Both the position numbers and the translations under genes were made by a program. A DNA stretch of 64,000 bases from Amycolatopsis japonica (GTDB lineage Bacteria > Actinomycetota > Actinomycetes > Mycobacteriales > Pseudonocardiaceae): contig NZ_CP008953.1 of assembly GCF_000732925.1 (NCBI RefSeq), positions 744,001-808,000 on the forward strand, in the 5' to 3' direction. Shown in pieces: positions 9,046 to 17,220 of the stretch. Position 1 is the first letter of the stretch; every line of letters starts with the position of its first letter. The notes beneath the pieces are model-generated. The model did no database searches and was not told the origin of the DNA. It saw only the letters and a program-made list of their open reading frames with translations.

Positions 9046-9571
9046 GCCGGGCGCCCGGTCCGGCGTCCGGCGGTGCCTCGACAGCGTGGTCGAAGGCGCC
9101 GCCGGGCCCGCGGACCGGCGTGACGTCGGGATAGCGGCCCGCCACCTTCAACGCGGCCGTCGCGAGCTCGTCGTCCCAGCGGTGTTCACGGCCCAGGGCG
9201 GTGTTGAGGTCCCAGTCGTGGGTGAGCGTGTCGACGAACAGCACGGCCAGCGCGTTCTTCCCGGGGAGCGGGCCGAAGCTCCCGAAATCGAAAGTCTTCT
9301 CCAGCGCTTCGCCGTCGAAGGCCGCGAGGAACTCGGCGGAACTCGCTTCGTATGAGCCGGCGAGTTCGTCGTCGGCCGACGGCCGGCTCTTCATCGGGTG
9401 GCCCGTCGCCTGCGCGGTGCGGGAATCGTGCCCCTCGATCAGGTGTTTCACGATGTCACGGACGGTCCACTCGGCGCAGGGGGTCGAGCGGTCCCAGTCG
9501 TCCGCGCCGATTCCGGCGATCGTGGCTCCGGTGGCCCGATGGGCCCGGGTGGTGAGTGCGATGAGATCCAT
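8999..9571 (-). CDS. TIGR03086-type metal-binding protein (DinB/mycothiol-dependent maleylpyruvate isomerase superfamily)
   Basis: 190 residues. The N-terminal TPCAEWTVRDIVKHLIEGH motif and the internal LFVDTLTHDWDLNTALG motif carry the three His/Asp-type ligands of the DinB_2/MDMPI fold, a four-helix metal-binding bundle found in mycothiol-using actinobacteria. The substrate cannot be assigned. It is divergent from the MOSC gene, with a 39-base gap that contains a dyad. Confidence 0.75.
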   Translation of the reverse strand: MDLIALTTRAHRATGATIAGIGADDWDRSTPCAEWTVRDIVKHLIEGHDSRTAQATGHPMKSRPSADDELAGSYEASSAEFLAAFDGEALEKTFDFGSFGPLPGKNALAVLFVDTLTHDWDLNTALGREHRWDDELATAALKVAGRYPDVTPVRGPGGAFDHAVEAPPDAGPGARLIALLGRSARPIPRR

Positions 9572-9583
9572 AGCGGCAATGTA

Positions 9584-9604
9584 TACGAACGATCGTGCTA
9601 TCTT
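9584..9604. promoter_or_regulatory. TetR-type dyad overlapping the promoter of the MOSC-tetR unit
   Basis: The core ACGATCGT (9589-9596) is a perfect palindrome, and symmetry extends imperfectly on both sides (10 of 12 bases in GAACGATCGTGC). A -10-like TATCTT follows at 9599-9604. The GTG of the MOSC gene comes six bases later, so the transcript may be leaderless. A repressor here would block the promoter directly; the TetR gene downstream is the natural candidate. Confidence 0.45.
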
Positions 9605-9610
9605 CTAGAG

Positions 9611-10306
9611 GTGAACACTCTCGAAGTGAACGAGGTCTTCGTCGGGCGTCCGTCGGTACTGGGGACGAAGCGCGACGTCCCGGTGTACAGCGCCATCGCG
9701 AAATCGCGGGTGGAGACGCCGTTCCTGGATTTGGACGAGATCAATCTGGCCGGCGACGACCAGGCCGACCGCACCGTCCACGGCGGCGTCGACAAGGCGG
9801 TCTACGTCTACCCGGCGTCGCACTACGCCGCCTGGGCGGAGCAGGGTTTCCCGGTGTCCGCGGGTGATTTCGGGGAGAACGCCTCGGTGACGGGCGCCGA
9901 CGAGTACGACGTCCGGGTCGGCGACGTCTGGGCCTGGGGAGACACGCTGGTCCAGGTTTCGCAGCCGCGGACGCCGTGCTTCAAGCTCGCGATGAAGACC
10001 GGGCGCAAGGACGTCATCCCGGCGATGATCGATTCCGGTCGCAGCGGCTGGTACCTGCGGGTGCTGCGGACGGGCGTGGTGCCCACGTCGGGACGGATGA
10101 CGCTCGAAGAACGCGATCTGATGAGCCCGACGATCGCCGAGGTGTATGTCGCGTCGTTCACCAACGTCGCCCAGCTCGACGACGAGCGGCGGGACGCGTA
10201 CTGGGCCCTGCTGGACCGGGTGCTCGCGGCGCCGTCGCTTTCCCGGCAGTACCGTGACGGCCTGGCATCGGCGAAGAAGCGGCGAGAGGAACGGAATGCC
10301 GGTTGA
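9611..10306 (+). CDS. MOSC domain-containing protein
   Basis: 231 residues. MOSC domains bind a molybdenum cofactor or sulfur and occur alone as in YiiM, where they reduce hydroxylated substrates. The segment GDDQADRTVHGGVDKAVYVYP and the conserved Cys in SQPRTPCFKLAMK match the YiiM-like group. The GTG at 9611 fits a promoter six bases upstream; a longer open frame from 9398 runs antisense through the neighbour and is rejected. The 3' end overlaps the TetR gene by 11 bases. Confidence 0.85.
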   Translation: MNTLEVNEVFVGRPSVLGTKRDVPVYSAIAKSRVETPFLDLDEINLAGDDQADRTVHGGVDKAVYVYPASHYAAWAEQGFPVSAGDFGENASVTGADEYDVRVGDVWAWGDTLVQVSQPRTPCFKLAMKTGRKDVIPAMIDSGRSGWYLRVLRTGVVPTSGRMTLEERDLMSPTIAEVYVASFTNVAQLDDERRDAYWALLDRVLAAPSLSRQYRDGLASAKKRREERNAG

Positions 10307-10907
10307 CGGCCGGGTGGCCCGCGGTGACGCGACGAGGCGGATCGTGCTTCGGCGCGCCGTGGACATCGCGTCCGTCGAGGGGCTCGACGGGTTGTCCCTC
10401 GGCAGGCTCGCCACCGAATTGGACTTGAGCAAATCCGGGGTGTTCGCCCTGTTCGGTTCCAAGGAGGAACTGCAGCTCGCGGCGGTCGAGACGGCGAGCG
10501 CGATCTTCGCGGAGAACGTCGTCGAGCCGACGCTCGAGGTCGAGCAGGGGATCGCGCGGCTGCGCGCCTTGTGCGCGAACTGGCTCGACTACTCGGAACG
10601 CCGCGTGTTCCCGGGCGGCTGTTTCTTCTTCAACACCGGCGCCGAGTTCGACGCGCGGACCGGCCGGGTGCACGACGCGGTCGCGAACGCGAGCCGGGCC
10701 TTCGCCCAGTTCATCCGGTCCACCGCCGTCGAGGCGCGGAAGGCCGGGCACCTGCGTGAGTCCGTCGACGTGAACCGGCTGGCCTTCGAGCTGCACGCGC
10801 TGGGGCGGGCCGCGAACGCCGATTCGGTGATGTTCGGCGGTACCGAGCCCTACGCGCTGGCTCGGGCCGCCATCACCGCCCGCCTCGACGCCGCGGCCGT
10901 GCCATGA
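10296..10907 (+). CDS. TetR/AcrR family transcriptional regulator
   Basis: 203 residues. N-terminal helix-turn-helix RRAVDIASVEGLDGLSLGRLATELDLSKSGVFALFGSKEEL, then a C-terminal ligand domain with the RRVFPGGCFFFNTGAEFDARTG segment typical of one actinobacterial TetR subgroup. The start ATG lies 11 bases inside the MOSC gene, with GAGAGGAA upstream. It is probably an autoregulator acting at the 9584-9604 dyad. Confidence 0.87.
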   Translation: MPVDGRVARGDATRRIVLRRAVDIASVEGLDGLSLGRLATELDLSKSGVFALFGSKEELQLAAVETASAIFAENVVEPTLEVEQGIARLRALCANWLDYSERRVFPGGCFFFNTGAEFDARTGRVHDAVANASRAFAQFIRSTAVEARKAGHLRESVDVNRLAFELHALGRAANADSVMFGGTEPYALARAAITARLDAAAVP

Positions 10908-10950
10908 AAGGTCCTTTCCTCGCAAATTTCGCAAGGAAAGGACCTTTCAT
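10904..10950. terminator. Long palindrome between convergent genes
   Basis: Perfect 17-base arms at 10904-10920 and 10934-10950 (ATGAAAGGTCCTTTCCT and its complement) with a 13-base loop. The left arm overlaps the TetR stop codon, and the right arm ends 6 bases before the hexosaminidase stop. It would serve as a bidirectional terminator, though no T-run follows. Confidence 0.75.
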
Positions 10951-10956
10951 CGCACG

Positions 10957-12537
10957 CTACTTCCAGTCGACCTGCGTGGACCGGTAGAAGTCGATGCCCT
11001 GCTGAACCCACCGCGGGCTCTGCTTCGCCAGCCGGAGCCGATAGGCGTCCCAGGTGCGGGAATCCTTCGGCGACCACCCGATCTCGGCGTAACCCGGCAG
11101 CCGCGGGAACGCCATGAACTCGATGTGGTCACTGGTGATCAGCGTTTCCGACCACAGCGGCGCCTCGACCCCGATCACGTTCTTCTCCGTCACGCCCTCC
11201 AGGTACGTGGCCGGATCCCAGTCGTACCCGGTCTTGACCTCGATCAGGCCGGCCCAGCTCAGCCCGAGCGGCGTCTGCGGGTGGTACTTCATGTCCAGGT
11301 ACGCCTTGTTCGCGGGCGACATCAGGATCTTGTTGCCCCGGGCCGCCGCGGCGGCGACGTTCGCGTCCGTCCCGGTCGTGCCCCAGAACTGCGGGACGGC
11401 CGAAACCGGCGGATTCGTCTTGGCGATGTCGTGCCAGCCCGTGATCGTCTTGCCGTACTTCGCGACGATCGGGTGCACCTTCGTGGCGAAGGTCTGGTAG
11501 TCGGCCGGGGTGGTCGAGTGCGCTTCGTCGCCACCGATGTTGATGTACTTCCCGGGGGTGATCGCCGACAGCTCGCGGATGACGTCGTCCACGAACTTGT
11601 AGGTGATGTCCTTGCCGATGCACAGCGAGCTGTAGCCGACCTCGATGTCCGTGCGCGGCGGTATCGGCTTGCCGTCGCAGTTCAGTTCGGCGTAGGAATA
11701 CTGGGCCGCGTTGGTGTGACCCGGCATGTCGATCTCGGGAACGATCGTGATGTGCCGCGAAGCCGCGTAGCGCACCAGGTCCTTGTACTGCTCCTGCGTG
11801 TAGTAACCGCCGGGAGCGCCGCCGACGGCCGTCTGGCCGCCCACGGTCGCCAGCTTCGGCCAGCTCTTGATCTCGATCCGCCAGCCCTGGTCGTCGCTCA
11901 GGTGCAGGTGGAGGTTGTTGATCTTGTACTGCGCGATCTGGTCGATGTACAGCTTGACCTGGTCCGGCGTGAAGAAGTGCCGGGCGACGTCGAGCATCGC
12001 GCTGCGGTAGCCGAAGCGCGGATAGTCGAGCACCGTGCCGCCCGAGACCACCCACGACCGCTTCTGGACGGTCTTCGCCTCGATCGCCGAAGGAAGCAAC
12101 TGACGCAGCGTTTGCACGCCGAGGAACAGGCCCTCGTCGGTGTTCGCCTTCAAGGTCACGCCGGAGGGCGACACCTTGAGCTGGTAACCCTCGCTGCCGA
12201 CGCGGTCGCTCGCGTGACCGGTTTCGAGCGAGATGGCCGGGCCGCCGCCGCGGTGGCCGCTGACGACGGGCAGCCGGTAACCGGTGGCGGGCCGGAGCAG
12301 GCCCGCCAGGTATTCGGCGACCTGCTTGCCTTCGCGGTCGGTGCGGATGACGGTCGCGGGGCCGAGGCGGAAGTTCGCGCGGGGGTCGGGTTTCGCGTCG
12401 ACCGGCGCGGGGACGACGTCGGTGACGGTCCGTTCGGCCTTCGCGTGCTGTCCCGCGCTCGCCGTGGCGGGCAGCCCGAGCGTCACGAGGCTCAGGACGG
12501 CCACGCCGAGCACGGTTCTGGACAGGCGTTTACTCAT
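10957..12537 (-). CDS. Secreted beta-N-acetylhexosaminidase (GH20)
   Basis: 526 residues with a Sec signal peptide (about 1-29, KRLSRTVLG ... ASAGQ). A GH20b-like domain is followed by the catalytic barrel. HLHLSDDQGWRIEIKSWPKL and the catalytic Asp-Glu pair in INIGGDEAHS are present, as is the C-terminal EAPLWSE. It releases GlcNAc from chitin oligomers or peptidoglycan fragments outside the cell. A DasR-like site 45 bases upstream links it to GlcNAc control. Stop-to-stop with the TetR gene across a palindrome. Confidence 0.92.
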   Translation of the reverse strand: MSKRLSRTVLGVAVLSLVTLGLPATASAGQHAKAERTVTDVVPAPVDAKPDPRANFRLGPATVIRTDREGKQVAEYLAGLLRPATGYRLPVVSGHRGGGPAISLETGHASDRVGSEGYQLKVSPSGVTLKANTDEGLFLGVQTLRQLLPSAIEAKTVQKRSWVVSGGTVLDYPRFGYRSAMLDVARHFFTPDQVKLYIDQIAQYKINNLHLHLSDDQGWRIEIKSWPKLATVGGQTAVGGAPGGYYTQEQYKDLVRYAASRHITIVPEIDMPGHTNAAQYSYAELNCDGKPIPPRTDIEVGYSSLCIGKDITYKFVDDVIRELSAITPGKYINIGGDEAHSTTPADYQTFATKVHPIVAKYGKTITGWHDIAKTNPPVSAVPQFWGTTGTDANVAAAAARGNKILMSPANKAYLDMKYHPQTPLGLSWAGLIEVKTGYDWDPATYLEGVTEKNVIGVEAPLWSETLITSDHIEFMAFPRLPGYAEIGWSPKDSRTWDAYRLRLAKQSPRWVQQGIDFYRSTQVDWK

Positions 12538-12579
12538 GGAGCACCTCCGGTCGGATAACTGGAGACTCTCTTCCCTGAG

Positions 12580-12595
12580 AAGGTATAGACCAATA
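12580..12595. promoter_or_regulatory. DasR-responsive (dre)-like operator
   Basis: Read on the minus strand, the core GGTCTATACC (complement of 12582-12591) matches 9 of 10 bases of the dre core GGTCTAGACC known for the GntR regulator DasR, and the flanks are A/T as usual. It sits about 45-58 bases before the hexosaminidase start. DasR represses chitin and GlcNAc genes in actinomycetes, so the context fits. dasR itself is not in the window. Confidence 0.6.
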
Positions 12596-12646
12596 GGGCA
12601 AAGCCGACAACACCCGATCGGACCAGTACGCCGTACCGATCATCGG

Positions 12647-14518
12647 TCACTCGCCGCGCAGAACCGCTTTCAGGGCATCGAGAACGCTCGCGTCCTCGAT
12701 CGTCGACGGCACCTGTTCGTCGCGGCCGTCGGCGATGCCGCGCATGGTCTTGCGCAGGATCTTCCCGGACCGCGTCTTCGGTAGCGCGTCCACAATGGAC
12801 ACGTCACGGAACGCGGCGACCGGGCCGATGTCGCGCCGCACCAGCGCGACCAATTCGGCCTTGAGCGTTTCGGCGTCGATGTCGGCGCCCGATTTCAGCA
12901 CCACGAAACCGCGCGGAAGCTGCCCCTTGAGCTGATCGCGGACCCCGATCACGGCGCATTCGGCGACGGCGGGATGCGACGCCAGCACGGCCTCCATGGA
13001 ACCGGTCGAAAGCCGGTGCCCCGCGACGTTGATGACGTCGTCGGTGCGGCCCATGACGAACAGATAGCCGTCTTCGTCGACGTACCCGGAGTCACCCGTC
13101 AGGTAGTGGCCTTCGTACCGCGAAAGATACGCCTCGTGATACCGCTCGTCGTCCTGCCACAACGTCGGCAGCGATCCCGGCGGGAGCGGCAGTTTGATGG
13201 CGATGGCGCCCTCGCGCCCGGCGGGAAGCGGATCGCCGGCTTGGTCCAGGATCCGCACGTCCCAGCCCGGCACCGGTTTCGTCGCGGAACCGGGTTTGAC
13301 CGGCATCGGTTCCAAACCACGCGGATTCGCCGCGATCGGCCAGCCGGTCTCGGTCTGCCACCAGTGGTCGATCACCGGTACGCCGAGCTTGTCGTGCGCC
13401 CAGTGATAGGTCTCCGGATCGAGTCGTTCCCCTGCCATGAACAACGTCTTGAATCCGCTGAGCTGGTATTTTCCGATTTCGACGCCGTCCGGATCGACCT
13501 TCTTGATCGCCCGTAGCGCGGTCGGCGCGGTGAACAACGCCTTCACCCCGTGATCGGAGATGACGCGCCAGAACGCGCCCGCGTCCGGGGTTCCGACCGG
13601 TTTGCCCTCGTACATGACCGTCGTCGCCCCGATCAGAAGCGGCGCGTAGACGATGTAGGAATGGCCGACGACCCAGCCGACGTCGGACGCCGTCCACCAC
13701 ACGTCGCCCGGCCGGATGTCGTAGATCGCGCTCATCGACCAGGCGAGCGCGACCGCGTGCCCGCCGGTGTCGCGCACGACGCCCTTCGGCTTCCCCGTGG
13801 TGCCGGAGGTGTAGAGGATGTACAGCGGGTCGGTGGCCGCGACCGGCGCCGGATCGGCGAGGGAGGCGTTCGCGACCAGTTCGGCCCAGTCGGCGTCGCG
13901 CTCACCCAGGTCGGCGCGGGCGCGTTCCCGCTGCAGGACCACGACCTTGGCCGGCTGGTGCGCGGTGCCCGCGAGCGCCTCGTCGATGATCGGTTTGTAC
14001 TCGACGATCCGCGTCGGCTCGATCCCGCACGACGCCGCGACGATGACCTTGGGTTTCGCGTCCTCGATCCGCGCCGCGAGCTCCTTGGGCGCGAAGCCGC
14101 CGAAAACGACCGAATGCACCGCGCCGAGCCGGGCGCACGCGAGCATCGCGACCGCCGCTTCGGGGACCATCGGCATGTACACGATGACGCGGTCGCCCTT
14201 CCCGACACCGAGGGAGGCGAGCGCGCCGGCGAAGCGCGCGACTTCGTCCAGCAGTTCCGCGTAGGTGAACCGGCGAACCGAATCGGTTACGGGCGAATCC
14301 CAGATCAGCGCGGTCTGCTCGCCGCGGCCGTCCCGCACGTGCCGGTCGAGCGCGTTGAACGCCGTGTTCAGCTCCCCGTCCGGGAACCAGCGGTAGAAGG
14401 GCGCTTTCGACGCGTCGAGCGCCTGCGTCGGCGTGCGGGTCCAGTCGATCGCCTGTGCGGCTTCGAGCCAGAAACCCTCCGGGTCTTCGAGGCTCCGCTG
14501 GTACGACTCGGCGTGCAT
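12647..14518 (-). CDS. prpE: Propionyl-CoA synthetase-like AMP-forming acyl-CoA ligase
   Basis: 623 residues, normal for the acetyl/propionyl-CoA synthetase family. The P-loop-like YILYTSGTTGKPKG, the W-W-T-A-S-D-V-G-W block, QTETGWPIA, TGDSGYVDEDGYLFVMGR and the catalytic Lys in PKTRSGKILRKTMR are all visible. The PrpE-type motif KGVVRDTGGHAVALAWSM follows the P-loop. The enzyme activates propionate or acetate with ATP and CoA. The Lys in the last motif is the usual site of regulatory acetylation. Acetate as main substrate cannot be excluded. Confidence 0.85.
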   Translation of the reverse strand: MHAESYQRSLEDPEGFWLEAAQAIDWTRTPTQALDASKAPFYRWFPDGELNTAFNALDRHVRDGRGEQTALIWDSPVTDSVRRFTYAELLDEVARFAGALASLGVGKGDRVIVYMPMVPEAAVAMLACARLGAVHSVVFGGFAPKELAARIEDAKPKVIVAASCGIEPTRIVEYKPIIDEALAGTAHQPAKVVVLQRERARADLGERDADWAELVANASLADPAPVAATDPLYILYTSGTTGKPKGVVRDTGGHAVALAWSMSAIYDIRPGDVWWTASDVGWVVGHSYIVYAPLLIGATTVMYEGKPVGTPDAGAFWRVISDHGVKALFTAPTALRAIKKVDPDGVEIGKYQLSGFKTLFMAGERLDPETYHWAHDKLGVPVIDHWWQTETGWPIAANPRGLEPMPVKPGSATKPVPGWDVRILDQAGDPLPAGREGAIAIKLPLPPGSLPTLWQDDERYHEAYLSRYEGHYLTGDSGYVDEDGYLFVMGRTDDVINVAGHRLSTGSMEAVLASHPAVAECAVIGVRDQLKGQLPRGFVVLKSGADIDAETLKAELVALVRRDIGPVAAFRDVSIVDALPKTRSGKILRKTMRGIADGRDEQVPSTIEDASVLDALKAVLRGE

Positions 14519-14701
14519 CGAATGCTCCTTCGCGTTCGGGTACGGGGACCATCATGGACTTCCGAACCGGCCGATGCCTGGTGGTAACGGCGGAGAGACG
14601 CCCGCGACAACCCGGCAACCCTGTGAGGGCATGGAGCGTCCTAAGCTGGACTAGGGGGAAACCGCCGGAAACGGCCTCGACGAGCGAGGGGAGCAGGGTC
14701 C

Positions 14702-16474
14702 ATGGGACTAGCGAGCGCGCTGCTTTCGTTCGCGCACAGCCTGTTCGGGCCAGGGATCTGGCCTGGGGACTGGGTGTGGGCGACGAGCACCGCGGGAGCG
14801 CTGGTCGCGCTGCTGCCCGCACTGGGAGCGATGATCGTCGCGATCATCCGCAAAGGCACCGGCAATCGCTACGACGTGGTGACCCTGTCGGTGTTCGGCG
14901 GGATCGGCGTGGTCGCCGTCTTCCTGCTGCCGTGGCTGCTGGCCACCGGCCTTTCGCAGGTCTACCAGGAGGCCGCCTCGTCGAAGTCGGGCGGTCAATC
15001 CGGCTTCTCCGGCAGCGATCTGTCGACCTTCAACACCGAGTACAACCCGCTGATCGGCACGCAGAGCGCGTACCTCGGCCGCGGCCAGAACGTGTACGAG
15101 GTCCTGTTCTACCCGAACGGGATGCAGCTGGGATACGTCTTCTACCTGATCCTGCTGGTCGGGCTGCCCGCGCTGTCGCTGCTGTTCGTGATGCTGCAGG
15201 CACGCACCGCGTTCCGCCGGGGACCGAAGTGGCCTTCGCGGTTCTTCTGGATCCCGTTCGTGCTGATGGTGCTGGCGAGCGTCGGCATGGGCGCGAACAC
15301 CGCGGTGCACTTCTGGCTCGGGTTCCTGCCGTTCAGCGTGCTGGGGCTGATCCCGGTCGCGCTGGTCGGCCCGCCGCCGTGGTCGGTGATCAACCGGCCG
15401 GACCCGCAGCCCCGGCAGAAGGTCGAGCCGTACCGCCCGGAGCCGCCCGCCCCGAAACCGCAGCCGCAGCTGCCGCCCCCGCCCGCCAAGCAGTACCCGG
15501 CGACCGCGCTGGCGCAGGCGCCCGAACCACCCGCGCTGGCCGCCGCCCCGGGCCCGATCCCGCCTCCGCCGGGTTCCCGCAACTCCGGCGGCAGCCGCTA
15601 CAAGCGCGTCCGGCGGCTCGGCCACGGTGGTTTCGGCACCGTCTGGGAAGCGGTCGACACGCAGCTCAACCGCACGGTCGCGCTGAAGATCGCGCACGCG
15701 CCGGACCGCGACACCGAGGAACGGATGCAGCGCGAGGCCCGTGCGCTGGCCGTGGTGAACCACCCCAACTGCGTCAAGGTGTACGACCTCGTCGAGGAAC
15801 CCGACGGGCTCGCGTTGGTGATGGAGTACCTCGAAGGGCGCTCGCTGGCCGAGATCGTCGACGCGCAGGGCCCGCTCGACGACATCGCCGCCGGACGGCT
15901 CTGGTCGACCATGGCCGGCGCGCTCGCGGCGGCGCACGAGAAGGGTGTGCTGCACCGGGACCTGAAGCCGTCGAACATCATCCTCGACCGCAACGGGCTC
16001 GCCCACCTGATCGACTTCGGCATCGCCCGCAGCCAGGGCGACTCGAAGATGACCGCGACCGGGATGATGATCGGCACGCCGGACTTCGTCGCCCCCGAGC
16101 AGGCGATGGGCTCGCCGGCCAGCCCGGCGTCGGACGCCTGGCAGCTCGCCGCGACGGTCAGTTACGCGCTCTCGGGTCAACCGCCGCGCGGCACCCGGGA
16201 GACCCCGATGGCCGCGCTGATGGCCGCCGCCCGCGCCGAACCGGTGTCGAAGCTGCCGAACCGCAGCGCACACGCCCGGATCCTCATCGCGTCGCTCGAC
16301 CAGGAGCCACGCCGCCGCCCGACGCTCACCGCCGTGCGGCGCGACGTCGAAGGCTGGCTGGCCCGGGCCGGGAAGTCGCCGGACGGCCCGGTGACGCAGA
16401 TCGTGACGCGTCGCCCTCCGCAGCAGCAACCGCAGCCCCACCAGCAGCCGCAGCCTCAGCGTCACCCGCGCTGA
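14702..16474 (+). CDS. Membrane Ser/Thr protein kinase with C-terminal kinase domain
   Basis: 590 residues. The first 225 contain about five to six hydrophobic helices. A Pro/Gln-rich linker (about 235-295) leads to a complete Hanks kinase domain from about residue 300: GHGGFGTVWEAVD, VALKIAH, HRDLKPSNIIL, DFGIARS and VAPEQ. The Thr/Met-rich activation loop (MTATGMMIGTP) could be autophosphorylated. Usual actinobacterial PknB-type kinases have the reverse order, with the kinase first. A Gln/Pro tail follows. The substrate is unknown. Confidence 0.88.
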   Translation: MGLASALLSFAHSLFGPGIWPGDWVWATSTAGALVALLPALGAMIVAIIRKGTGNRYDVVTLSVFGGIGVVAVFLLPWLLATGLSQVYQEAASSKSGGQSGFSGSDLSTFNTEYNPLIGTQSAYLGRGQNVYEVLFYPNGMQLGYVFYLILLVGLPALSLLFVMLQARTAFRRGPKWPSRFFWIPFVLMVLASVGMGANTAVHFWLGFLPFSVLGLIPVALVGPPPWSVINRPDPQPRQKVEPYRPEPPAPKPQPQLPPPPAKQYPATALAQAPEPPALAAAPGPIPPPPGSRNSGGSRYKRVRRLGHGGFGTVWEAVDTQLNRTVALKIAHAPDRDTEERMQREARALAVVNHPNCVKVYDLVEEPDGLALVMEYLEGRSLAEIVDAQGPLDDIAAGRLWSTMAGALAAAHEKGVLHRDLKPSNIILDRNGLAHLIDFGIARSQGDSKMTATGMMIGTPDFVAPEQAMGSPASPASDAWQLAATVSYALSGQPPRGTRETPMAALMAAARAEPVSKLPNRSAHARILIASLDQEPRRRPTLTAVRRDVEGWLARAGKSPDGPVTQIVTRRPPQQQPQPHQQPQPQRHPR

Positions 16475-16487
16475 CCTGCGAAAAGGG

Positions 16488-16551
16488 AGCAAGGGACCTT
16501 TGCTGCCACTTGTCTCGACATCGAGATGAGTGGTAGCAAAGGTCCCTTGCT
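16488..16551. terminator. 64-base palindrome between convergent genes
   Basis: Perfect 17-base outer arms at 16488-16504 and 16535-16551 (AGCAAGGGACCTTTGCT). Symmetry continues through most of the centre (CCACT ... TCTCGA / TCGAGA ... AGTGG). It lies between the stops of the kinase and the lipoprotein. The outer arm is identical to that at 44487-44503. Confidence 0.75.
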
Positions 16552-16556
16552 CTCCT

Positions 16557-17117
16557 TCAGTCGACGATGACCCAGGTCCCGCCTCGCCAGGCCATGGTGA
16601 ACGTCTTGGGCTGAGCCGCCATCATCGCGATCTGCGGCGCGATCGCCCCCGGCGGGACGACGACCTTGTCCGCTCCCTTGCTCTGCAGCTTCGCCCGGTC
16701 CACGCGGGTGGCCTTCAGCTTCTTCACGTCGTCGGCCGAGAGCATCCCGAACTGCATCGGGGTGAGCTGACGACATTCCTTCATCCCGCCGTCGAACGCC
16801 GGCCCGGTGATCCGGCAGACGGTTTCGAGGTCCTTGTCGCCCAGCGCGTGGTGATACTCCTCCATCACGCTCGCGGCGCCGTCCGGGGTGTGCGCCACGG
16901 CGCCGCCGGCGGCGGGTGTGGTGGCCTCGGAGACGGTCGCCGCGGTCGCCGAAGGCCTCGAAGCGCTGGCTTGCGTCGTGCTGGTGGCAGGCGCTTCGGA
17001 AGTGCTCGGAACGGCCGAGGTCTGCGGCGACGCCGTTCCCGGCGTCTGCTCTTCGCACCCCGCGATCAAGAACAACGCCGCGGCCGCGCAGGCCGCTCCG
17101 AGCGGTCGGATCGTCAT
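16557..17117 (-). CDS. Putative lipoprotein of unknown function
   Basis: 186 residues from the ATG at 17115-17117, which has AGGGGG upstream; a longer frame lacks a ribosome site. Signal peptide with lipobox LIAGC (Cys about 22), then a Thr/Ser/Pro/Ala-rich low-complexity stretch (25-75) well suited to O-mannosylation, then a compact domain (VMEEYHHALGDKDLETVCRIT ... TFTMAWRGGTWVIVD) resembling the NTF2-like DUF4878-type fold. The O-mannosyltransferase gene lies next door on the same strand. The function is not known. Confidence 0.7.
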   Translation of the reverse strand: MTIRPLGAACAAAALFLIAGCEEQTPGTASPQTSAVPSTSEAPATSTTQASASRPSATAATVSEATTPAAGGAVAHTPDGAASVMEEYHHALGDKDLETVCRITGPAFDGGMKECRQLTPMQFGMLSADDVKKLKATRVDRAKLQSKGADKVVVPPGAIAPQIAMMAAQPKTFTMAWRGGTWVIVD

Positions 17118-17220
17118 GATGCCCCCTGTAGAGCTGCTGTTGACCAGCGAAGAGTAACAACTCGGGGGCAAGTGTCACACTTGAATCGGGAAAATCACGA
17201 GGTTGTGGGCCGGGACGCGA

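Noticed and set aside
9398..9610. N-terminal extension of the MOSC protein
   Set aside because: Runs antisense through the DinB-like gene and through the promoter dyad.
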